This document shows positions 1-9,017 of a stretch of 64,000 nucleotides of DNA, one piece after another. The position numbers were made by a program, and so were the translations under genes. The DNA is from Erythroxylum novogranatense. Taxonomy: Eukaryota > Streptophyta > Magnoliopsida > Malpighiales > Erythroxylaceae. The number at the start of each line of letters is the position of its first letter. Position 1 is the stretch's first letter. The stretch is taken from positions 34,599,023-34,663,022 of the forward strand of contig CM057228.1 of assembly GCA_029891385.1 (NCBI GenBank), read 5' to 3'. The notes beneath the pieces are model-generated. The model was given only the letters and a program-made list of their open reading frames with translations. It was not told the origin of the DNA and made no database searches.

Positions 1-2791
1 TCTTCCAATTTAAAATTACCTAAATCAATTCACCCAAATTCAACATCATAAATAACATAATTACTCAAATTGAGCTTAGAAAACACTAATCCCTCATATA
101 TTCAAGCTATCTAAATCAAAAACTTCCAGAATCTCCAAATCACAAAAATTGGGCATAAACCCTAATTCACAATTATCCAAAATTAATCCAATTACAACAT
201 GTAATCTCCAAAATTCAGCATAGAATTAACAAACCCATACCATTATTAAGGTTTCTAAACCAAAACTTCATCAAAAATCCAAAGCTCAAAAGTTTTCTCT
301 TACCTCATTTCTTCTCCAATTTCAGATTTTCAAAGCCCCTTGGAAAGCTTCCATCCTCTTCCTTATTTTTTCTCTAGAATCCATGCAAAAATCATGCTAG
401 AAGCCCTAAAATTTCGAAACCCTAGCTCTCCCTTCCTTCTTTTTCTTCTTCTCCACCGTTGGCACATCTCTTCTCTCTTCTTTCTTTCCCTCTTTCCTTT
501 CATTTTCGTGCTTTCCTCTTGCCCTACACGATAGCCTCTCTTTTATTCACTTAATAATAGCCAAATGACCATTTTGTCCCTCCACTTAAGCCTTAAAACA
601 TAACCCTTTAAGTAAACTTCCAAAACTGTCCCTGAACTTTATTTCAATTCAAGCTTACTTTATAACATTATTCTCACTATCAAATTGAAGGAATTTGCTA
701 AAACTTCCTTCTAGAGAAACGTTCATCATTGTCTTAATTTCATAACGCCACCAAAATTATTTAATTTGGTGCTCTACATCACAAGTTATAGTCCAAACAT
801 TTCGGACTGTCATTTTGCTAAAACATTTTCCAGCACTTTATTTCCATCCAAAAATTGACATTCTTAAAGGATAAATTGAAACTTGAGTCCTTCATAACAA
901 TTGTAGATCTATTTTTTTAGTTTACTCCAAATCAATAATCACTTCATTTGGATGACTAGAGCAAAAGTTATGGCCAAAATACTTTCAGATTTCTCCAAGC
1001 CAAGACTGAACACTAATCCGAACTTCCATTCAAAAATTGAAAGTCTTAGGGGATAAATTGAAATTCAATTTCTTCATGTGACTTGTAGCCCCATGTCTCA
1101 ATTTTAGTTTGCCTCAAGAATCACTTCAATCGGATCTCCACAGATTGTGAATTTCGAAAAAGATTGAACCATGTTCAGAAAATTATCTAACTCATTTTGA
1201 TTAAATTAATCATCCTCAATTTAATCTCAAGAATTCACAAATTTCCCATAAAAATGTAACTAATTGTCTTAGGAATCCACCGCTTTGAAAACTAAGTCAA
1301 TCGGATATCGGACGAAAAAGATATAAGCAAAAGATTGGACAAGGTCAGATGAGGAAGGAAAAATAGCAAAATCATAAGGAAACAAATAGTTCCGATTATC
1401 ATAAGACGTGAGCGCATTCCAAGAAAATCACCTTAGTCATTAATGGTTCATCTCCTTTATCTAATACCAACATGAAGCTCTATGTCTCTTGATCATTTTG
1501 AAGAAGGAATCATCCCAATCGAAGCCCTATAGCTCAAGATATGCTTAAAGCGCTAAAGCGTGCACATACTCAAATCATGCTCTTCTAACCGACCTCTCAT
1601 AATTTTTCAATCAAACTTTTTTCAATTTAACTCCAAATGATACAAATTTTCATGGGTAGAAAGATACATGTCTTATAAATCTATTGGTCTAAGATTCACC
1701 TCAATTGGAGGTCGGATGAGTGAGTTATGCCCAAAAGAATAACCCATGCTTAAATCCTAAATAGATTTGTACCTCTCTTGGCGCGATCGCCATAACTTTC
1801 ACCAAAAATGTCGGATTAGTTTTTTTGTTGGACCATTTGAAATAAGACTTCGAGATATAAAACTTTCATGAAGACAACAAAGTCAGATTTGGCCCCTAAA
1901 ATGGTCAAAAATCACGATTTTCACAAGCATGTCCGTTTAACGGACATTCCCGGCCTTGGAAGCACCATTTCGTCCGAAAAAGTCCGTTAAACGGACATCC
2001 ATGTCCGTCTAACGGACATGATCAAAACAAGGGGTTCTTTTGACCCGATAAGGTCCATTAAACGAACTTCCATGTCCGTTTAACAGACATGGGTTTCCCA
2101 AAACCCCTTCAACCTTCTCCAATGCTTCCAACAATCATCATAACACTATATACACTTATAATTTTTCACAAATTCACTTATTCAAAAGCCTAAACATTTC
2201 ATAACAATCCAAACAACAAATTTAATTCATAAATTTCTCAAATCTCAACTTAATTGGTTCATCAAAACCTCCAATTTCAAACATACAGTAAAGCTATCAC
2301 AAACACAAATCTTATGCAACATCATAACTTACATCAATCATAAATCTTAACTCCAATCTCAAAAACTTGCATACTTAGTATCGTTGGAAAGATAAAAGAA
2401 CAAGCTACAACTTCCAAGAAGGCAACTTTGGCCAATTCTATTTCAATTATTCCTGAATTTCCCTTGAATCAGCATACACATTTTTATCCTCATGCAAAAC
2501 TTAACATTCATGCCAACTTCACTTCTTCTATTTCAACCTCATTCAAACAATTCAATTTGCCATTGGAATTTATCCAACACTCAACCTCAATTCATATGAT
2601 TTATCTTGTCATTCACCAAATAATGTCTTACATATATAACCATGGTTCATGCTTAAGGTTTCTCAACTCATCATTCATACATAATTCACATTCCAGTTTC
2701 ATAATCATATATAACACAATTCACATACATAAACACTCATTTAATTTCATTTATTATTTCCAAATTTCCACTCAAAGATCGGGGTCCAACA
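1..2791 (-). mobile_element. Truncated large LTR, minus strand, left end outside the window
   Basis: Read on the minus strand, the element begins at 2791 with TGTTGGACCCCGATC, nearly the same start as the tandem-array LTRs (TGTTGGACCCCGAAC) and the same as the solo LTR at 25500-30751. It continues past position 1. It has the same internal landmarks as those LTRs: repeated blocks around 'cgatatcgaaa' and 'aatcggat', a 'gtcttaggaatcca' block near 1270, and a palindrome cluster at 1928-2095. No open frame resembles a protein; the 64- and 125-codon frames are low-complexity readings. It lies in the Athila element between its protease side and reverse transcriptase. The target duplication cannot be checked because the other end is missing. 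It could be a solo LTR or one LTR of a full element. Confidence 0.75.
1928..2095. repeat. Cluster of short palindromes (TCCGTTTAACGGA type)
   Basis: At least five variants of a short inverted repeat with core TCCGTTTAACGGA lie within 170 bp, some extended to catgtccg...cggacatg, alternating with near-copies carrying one or two changes (gtccattaaacgaac, gtttaacagacatg). On the LTR's own strand the cluster lies about 0.7-0.86 kb from the LTR start. The GC-rich palindromes of the array LTRs lie at nearly the same offset (0.8-0.93 kb) but have an unrelated sequence. Confidence 0.8.
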
Positions 2792-3790
2792 GGATGAATG
2801 TGTGAAGGAGGTAGAAGAGGAAGTTAATGAAATTACTGAAGTACACAAGGATGAGAGTGTGAAAGAAGAGGATTTATGTGACAAAGTTGAGTTAAAGAAG
2901 TTAGAGAGGACAAATACACCTACACCACCTTGTTTCATTAAGCCACTACTTTAGAGCTTAAACCCTTACCTCCCCATATGAGATATACCTTTTTATGTAA
3001 GAACCATACGTTATCCATCATTATCTCGAACAAATTAGATTTTACGCAAGAAGATAAAGCGGTGGAGATTTTTAGGAAGAGGATGAGAAGTATAGGGTGG
3101 AAAATCCTTATATTGGGGGGATTAGCCCCAATGTGGTGATACATAGGATTAACCTAGAAGAAGGTGTAAAACTGTGAGAGAGCGACAGAGAAGGTTAAAT
3201 CCAAACATGCAAGAGGTTAAGAAGAAGGAGGTAGAAAAGTTGTTGGATGAATGAATTATTTATCCCATTTCAGATAGTGAGTGGTTGAGTTCTGTATAGT
3301 GTATGCCTAAGAAGGGAGGCATGACAGTGATGGAAAATAAAAAAGGTGAAAAGATTTTCACTAGGACCGTCACAGGTTGGAAAGTATGTATTAATTACCA
3401 AAAGCTTAATTTGGCCACCAAGAAAGATCACTTCCCTTTACCTTTTGTGGACTAAGTGATTGAGAGGATGGTTCGCCATACATTTTATTGTTTTCTTCAT
3501 GGATACTCAAGGTATAATTAGATGGTTATAAACCCACAAGATTAGGAGAAGGATACTTTCACTTGTCCTTAAGGCACTTTTTCTTATCTGAGAATGCCAT
3601 TCAGTTTATGTAATGCACCTACCACATTCCAAAGGTGCATGATGGCCATATTCGTGGCCATGAAGGAGAACTTCATGGAGGTATTTATGGATGATTTCTA
3701 TCTTTGGAGATTTTTTTGATCATTTTTTGTTTAATTTAGACATAATGTTTCAAAGATGTGAGGAGTCTCATCTAGTCTTAAACTAAGAAA
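2792..3790 (+). pseudogene. Athila-type Ty3/gypsy pol fragment (reverse transcriptase, N-terminal and palm)
   Basis: Conceptual translation across several stops and frameshifts gives the Athila reverse transcriptase order: a leader like LKPLPPHMRYTFL near 2960, then MPKKGGMTV, TRTVTGWKVCINYQKLNLAT and KDHFPLPFVD, then a decayed 'TFTCPFGT' block, and the catalytic VFMDDF at 3681-3698. These are known Athila-lineage motifs. Many stops and at least one frameshift make it non-functional. The fragment stops at 3790, where the 35-kb tandem-LTR insertion begins. Translation resumes in register of meaning at 38895 (CHFMVQKGIVLGHKIS), so this is one gene split by a later insertion. Upstream Athila sequence (gag, protease) is replaced by the minus-strand LTR ending at 2791. 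Confidence 0.88.
3786..3790. other. Left target-site duplication AGAAA of the tandem-LTR array
   Basis: AGAAA directly precedes the TG of the first array LTR. The same five bases follow the terminal CA of the last array LTR at 38895-38899. Removing the insertion and one copy restores a continuous Athila reverse transcriptase reading, which supports a true integration-generated duplication. Confidence 0.9.
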
Positions 3791-4129
3791 TGTTGGACCC
3801 CGAACTTTTGATGATAATTAGAAATATAACAATGAATATTAATGATAAAGAAATTGGTGAGACAATTTATGAATTTAAGAAAATTTGCGGAAATTAACAA
3901 AAATTTATGAGAAAAGAATTGTTTAGTTTAGAGGACTTTGATATTTGAATGAATTTATATGGATTATGAGAGGAAAGTCGATGAGTTGACTGAAATGAAG
4001 CTAAATAGCAAGAATTAGAAAGAAAAAGTGTGAAAATTTGAAGGATTTAGAAAGTTTGACTTTTTGGAGAGAGAATGTTTGACTTTGAGAGTTGACTTAT
4101 GATTTAGGCAAAATTTGATAAAATGGTCT

Positions 4130-5480
4130 TCTGGAAACTTGTAGGTTATGTTAAGAGCTTTCTGTAGACATAAAGTTTGCAATTTTTCGATATCGGGAGT
4201 GAAAGTTATGATCAGTCAAAGTTTATGTTTGATAGGGTTTGACTTTTATATTGGTTGGAACTTTGACTGAGAAATTAACCTAGTTAGAGGTTAATTGAGC
4301 TTTAATGTTGTTCATGAAAATTGAAGGATTTGTTTTGATCTTTATTTCGATATAAAGTATGAAATTTTTCGATCTCGGAAAATTAAGTTATGATTTTTAC
4401 AAGTTTGTATAGAGGATAGTATCTTTGACCGGAAAATGGACTCCCGTAGGAGTTGAATTGAGTTTTATGTTCTTCTTGGAAGATTTAGAGCTTCTCTCAA
4501 GTTTTCTATAGAGACTAAGTTTGTCAAAATCGGATTTCGGAGTAAAAGTTATGAATTTGGAAGTTTTAGATTTAAAAAAAAAATTAATTAAGCATCCTCG
4601 TCACTCTGGCGACGATCGCCGTAGCGACGGCGAGCTGCTCAGTCGCCGTCACTACGGCGACGCATCGCCGTAGCTATGCGAAGCTTTCAGTCAAGATCAC
4701 CAGGGCGACGCGTCGCCTGGTGATGCAAACGCCTTCCTTGTCCAAACGACGCCGTTTTGCTCCCCGATTTCTTGACTTTCTTTCTCCAATCCGACATTTG
4801 TTTACCGCTTTGTTCATATCTTTCCGTTCGACATCCGATTGAGTTGATTCTTTTGCGTTGGATTCCTAAGACAATGAATTTCATTTTATAAGAAATTTAG
4901 AACTTTTGAGATTAAATTAATGGTGATTAATTTAATCAAAGTGAGTCGGGAAATTTTCCGAGCATGATTCAGTGTTTTGTGAAATTCGGGATCTGTAGAG
5001 ATCCGATTGAAGCGATTCTTGAGGCGAAATAAAGATAAGACAAAGGGCTACAAATCATATGAAGACATGAAATGTCAATTTTGCCCTTAGGACTTTTAAT
5101 TTTTGAATTTAAGTTCGGATTAGGGTTTAATTTTTGGATTGGGAACACCTGTGAGTAATTTGAGTATAACTTTTGATCTGGGAATCGAAATGAGACGATT
5201 CTTGTTTTGAATTAAACTAGAGACATAAGGATACAATTGTTATGAAGACATTGAGTTTCAATTCTGGGATTAAGAATGTGAATTTTGGGACTGAAATAAT
5301 CGTACATAAGAAATGTGTTAGAATATGGATTTTTCTGCACTGTTTCGCACATAACTTTTGATGTGGTGCTCGGAATTGAGCGCGGTCAGTGGCGTTGGAT
5401 TCGTATGAGTGAGAGGAACATTTCTCGAGAAGGAAGTTTTGACAAATTCCTTCAAATCGATAGTGCGAATCAAACCGCAA
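4130..5480. repeat. Foldback of diverged ~160-185-bp repeats around the palindrome cluster (LTR1 copy)
   Basis: Three forward units share 'tcgatatcggga...gttatga', with the gttatga core at about 4205, 4387 and 4548. After the GC island, four units carry the reverse-complement pattern, 'ataactttt...gaatcga' or 'catatcttt...atccgatt', at about 4815, 4984, 5166 and 5351. Spacings are about 182, 161, 168, 181 and 185 bp. The forward unit ending at 4557 and the first inverted unit at 4812 match as reverse complements over 'ttcata.cttt' and 'atccgatt'. The arms are too diverged for a perfect hairpin, but the symmetry about 4600-4740 is clear. The same arrangement is present in the other array LTRs. 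Confidence 0.7.
4597..4730. repeat. GC-rich palindrome cluster in LTR1
   Basis: A CpG-dense island in AT-rich surroundings contains two versions of a CTACGG...CCGTAG-type stem (around 4609-4621 and a 22-bp near-perfect palindrome at 4652-4673), then a 29-bp near-perfect palindrome at 4696-4724 with arms atcaccagg/cctggtgat around GCGACGCGTCGC. Equivalent clusters lie at 9828-9961 (LTR2), 14985-15060 (LTR3), 20080-20163 (LTR4), 25237-25316 (LTR5) and 35610-35695 (LTR6). LTR1 and LTR2 have two first-type stems; LTR3 to LTR6 have one. Confidence 0.88.
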
Positions 5481-7768
5481 GTAAGCGTAACTTTAAGCTT
5501 TGAATGAAGGACAATTTGGTCATTTGACCATCAATTAATGAAACACAAGGTAGAGATGTCGTTTTGGCTTATTAAAAGCCACGGAAGTGGCTGGAGAAGT
5601 CTGGAAAATGTTAGAAGAAAGAAGAAGAAATAAGAAGAGAGAGTTTCGGGTGATGGAGAAAAGAAGAGAGACAAAGCTTTGTTTCAATTTTTCTACTTGT
5701 TTCTTAGGGATTTTTGAGAAGATTTCAAGAGGAAAAAGGTAGAGGGGCATAAGAGCTTCCTTCCAAGCCAAAAAAATTCGAATTTGGATGAGAAAGAGGT
5801 AAGAGAAATTTTTCTACTTTGAGATTTTGATTAATTTTCGGTTTAGAATTATGACATATAAGATGAGTTTGTGGATTGTGGAATTAATTTTGAAATATAT
5901 GCTTCAGGCTGGGTTTAATTTTGGATGAAAAATTGATTAAGGTTTAGGCTTAATTTTATGATTGAGAATTTTGAGATATTTTGGTGTAGAATTATAGGAA
6001 ATATGATGAATTGATGATATATGAAATCAATTTCGAAGAATTTGTATTTTATGGTATTGAATTGGGATAAATTGGTTTAGGCCAATTTTAAGATTTGGGG
6101 ATTTTTGAAATTGAGGATTTAAATAGTTTGGAATTAATGTAAATTGATGAATTGTGAGATTAATTTTGAAGAAATTATGTTTTATGAGATTTAATTTGGG
6201 TGTATTGGTTTAGGCCAATTTTGAAAATTGGGGATTTTCAAAATTGGAGATTGAAATAGCTTGGAGTTATGATAGTTATGTTTTTCCTATGGTTGAGTTT
6301 GAGAATTATGCAAATTATGATGATGAATTTGGATGTTATTGGCTTAGGGATTTTTTAAATTGAAGAAAGAAGAAGGAATTTGGAGAATTGACTATTTGGA
6401 CAAGCTTCTAGCGTCATTTCGAGGTGGGTAGCATATTTATATTTTGATTTGTAAGCTTAATACTGAATCTTGAAAAAAATTGAAAGAAAGCAAAAGTTTG
6501 GATTTTGACAAATTATTGTTTGTAAATGTTTGAAAATAAGAATTGATTAAAAGTTTGAAATTTTGATTTAGAAGGTTTTCTAAAAATTATTATAAGTCGA
6601 TTTGATAAATTGATAGAAATTTCTGAAAATGCATTGTTGTATGATTGATAATTATGCATATTATTGCAATTATTGATTGATTGAATTAATTGAATTATAT
6701 GATATGTGAGAATTTGTGAGATTGTTTTAAGTTGATGAAATAATGTTAGAAAAGTAAAATTTTGGAAAGTGCCTTCGAGCAATTTGAATTTCCGTTTTCG
6801 ATATGTGTTATGTGGGTTTGGTAGGTCCTTGGTGAGTCGTATTGTCTCTATGTGTATAGCCTTCTCCAGTTTGCCCATAGTGGCACGGAGTCTCGATTTC
6901 GGACTCCTTCACGGCTATAATCGGACCGCAATGCGGAAAGTGTAGTACGTTCTCGTTTCACGATCGCACAGACCGCTTATGCAGGATCGCGGCAAGACGC
7001 TCTGCTTGGACCTAGCTGCACCATTCGATATGTTATGTGTTTTGATTTGTTTCGTGTGTTTGCATTCATGTTTATGAGACATTCAAGAATTTTGAAAATT
7101 GAGAGAATGAGTTATAAAAGTTTGAAAAATATTAAGAAGGGTTTGAGAAAAGTATTTGAAAGTTGAAAAGTTTGAAAATTAGGCCTTTTGGCAAAAAGAT
7201 TATGAAAAATGTTTTCAGCTTATTTGTCATTTTATAAATGTGTTATCCACGAGCTTTCGAGCTCACCCCCCCTTTCATCCCCATCTCCGTGTTTCGAAAG
7301 GTGAGATCGGATGAAAGAATGTGAAGACGTATGTCAAGACGTCAGTTTCGACATTTGAATACGTTGGTTTTTGAGAAATTTGGATCTTGTGTATGAATAT
7401 GTTTATGACTTTAGATAAGTTTGGAAAAATGTATTTGTGTATAAAGTTGAGTTTTGTGAATGACTGTAAAATCTGTATATGAAATTATGGATAATCTGGG
7501 GATATATATGTATGACTGATTTGGGAATTTGATTGAGTTATGAGAGTGGTATGTTGATTTGAGAATTATGGAAGTGTTAGGTTTAAATGTGCGTTTCTGC
7601 TGGTGTTCGGATTCCGGACGGGAGTGTCCGATGATTTTGAGCTGTGTTTGGGATTATAGAAGTGTTTTTGAACCCTTGCAGGTTTGGGTTAGGATAAAGG
7701 CAGCCGTTATGCTGCCGAAATTTCGATAAAATCTGGGATAAAAATGTAATTTGAGATTGGTATGGATT

Positions 7769-7776
7769 TATATAAG
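7769..7776 (+). promoter_or_regulatory. Possible TATA box of the array LTR
   Basis: TATATAAG, in the context 'ggatttatataagatt', is kept in the array LTRs examined and lies about 540 bp before the LTR end (8312). That is compatible with a very long U3 and a short R-U5. This is a motif match only; no transcript start can be seen from sequence. Confidence 0.25.
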
Positions 7777-8206
7777 ATTATGTATGACTGTATGGATTGA
7801 AGATGATTTGGATGTGATTGAGTAACGAGAAAAGAAATGAGACTAAGAAAAGAAAAAAAAAATTTCATACCGGATTTTGAGACGTCTTAGGGTTTCCAAC
7901 TCGACTATGATCATTCGATAAGTTTTCTTTGATTATTGTTTCCGGATGTCGGATGTGTCTGCTTTGATTTCGTTTCGCTTTGCAATCTGTTCGTTTGATT
8001 CGATTAGTATTTGCTTCCGCTTGCATTTGCTTCTGCTTCGCTACTTTCGGATTTGTTCGCTTCCGCATTTTGTTTTCGATTCGTCGAAACTTTCCGAGTA
8101 TTTGTTTCGCTCCGATGATTCGATTTGTATTCCGATTAGCGATTTCTCGCTTTTCGATTTTCCATTTTTTCGTTCCGTCTTTCAGTTGGGATCCGGTTCT
8201 CGGATC

Positions 8207-8400
8207 GGGTCCCAACATTTATGGTATCAGAGCAAGAAGAGTTTATAAGGAATCATGCGTTCGTATGAGGGAATCTGTATGCATAGTTGGATTTCGGAAA
8301 CGGGATCCAACATTTATGGTATCAGAGCATAGAGTGAAAGTGTTAAGTGTAAGTAGTTGGATTTCGAAAGCGGGATCCAACATTTATGGTATCAGAGCCC
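8207..8400 (+). repeat. Triplicated LTR-end / primer-binding-site junction (internal segment 1)
   Basis: The junction of LTR terminus and primer-binding site, (C/A)CAACA-TTTA-TGGTATCAGAGC, occurs three times. CA ends are at 8217, 8312 and 8382; binding sites are at 8222-8233, 8317-8328 and 8387-8398. The second and third copies are preceded by 'agttggatttcg.aa.cgggatcc', so repeat units of 95 and 70 bp carry the LTR end as well as the primer site. TGGTATCAGAGC matches the usual plant site complementary to the 3' end of initiator methionine tRNA. Three primer sites in a row are not usual for LTR retrotransposons. Confidence 0.9.
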
Positions 8401-9017
8401 AGTAATATGATCTTACTTGGGCGTATGAGTATGAATAAGGAATTGATACGAGTTTGTAAAGATAAAAGTGAATTTGTGAGAGTGTGCTAGGTGGTCATTT
8501 GATTTTGATGAAAGAAATATGATGGTCTTTAGGAATTTGAAATTGATGTGCATGACTATTTGACGAATTCAAATGATTGGTTTGATTTGAGTGTTAAGAA
8601 TATGTTTGATTTTCGGAATGTGTTGAGAAAATTAAGATTAGAACTTCTTGAGAAATTGTGATGAATTGATATAGATGAAAGAATGATGACATAATGATGA
8701 TTAAACCATATTAGGGTTCCTTAAAAAATGGACCATTAATTTGTGTCCATATATAAAGAAATAATGAGTTATAGATATAGTGTTTTGATATGATATGAGT
8801 GATATATGATTTAAGGAAGTGAAAATTTTGAAGAGATTGAGAATATGTATGAAGAGTAAAAAGTGATGAAAAAGAAATTGATTATGAGTTGTGGAAAGAA
8901 ATTAGTAAGAAAGTGCTTGATGATCATTGTTTAGAAAGAAATTTATGTAAGAATGAGTTACTTGGAGTTAAGTAAATATGAATTTCGAGGACGAAATTCT
9001 TTTAAGAGGGGGAGAAA
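8313..9017 (+). mobile_element. Array internal segment 1 (705 bp, non-coding)
   Basis: Runs from the second LTR end to the polypurine tract. It starts with primer-binding-site copies 2 and 3, continues as AT-rich sequence without a credible open frame, and ends with 'aatttcgaggacgaaatt' (8981-8998) and the purine tract before LTR2. All gag-pol coding sequence of a normal element is absent, so movement would need proteins from another element. It differs from the other copies at 8553-8560 (gacgaattc against gatttaattc) and, with segment 2, has acttgggcg where segments 3-5 have acttaggcg. Confidence 0.85.
9004..9017 (+). promoter_or_regulatory. Polypurine tract, internal segment 1
   Basis: AAGAGGGGGAGAAA lies immediately before the TG of LTR2, the expected site for plus-strand DNA priming. 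The other copies are at 14172-14184, 19266-19278, 24419-24432 and 34798-34810; most have one G fewer. Confidence 0.85.

Larger units (their letters stand above)
3791..8312 (+). mobile_element. Array LTR1 (4522 bp)
   Basis: Starts TGTTGGACCCCG and, if its end is placed as at the right end of the array, ends ATCCAACA at 8312. An alternative end GGTCCCAACA lies at 8217, before the first primer-binding-site copy. Parts in order: three ~160-180-bp repeats (4130-4570), a GC-rich palindrome cluster (4597-4730), four inverted-orientation repeats (4800-5480), AT-rich low-complexity sequence (5800-6780), a GC-richer block (6780-7300), a TATA-like site (7769-7776) and a U5-like C/T-rich part (7860-8217). 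With LTR4 and the ends of LTR5 and LTR6, this copy has the fewest small gaps relative to its neighbours. No coding potential is evident; its 117-141-codon frames are mutually overlapping and low in complexity. Confidence 0.88.

Noticed and set aside
340..534. 64-codon plus-strand frame with a hydrophobic C-terminal half
   Set aside because: It is a C/T-rich reading antisense to the LTR, with no homologue pattern or supporting context.
7980..8405. Phe/Ser/Arg-rich 141-codon frame, identical at 7980 and 23396
   Set aside because: It covers LTR U5 and the primer-binding sites, is frameshifted in other copies, and reads as low-complexity C/T-rich sequence.
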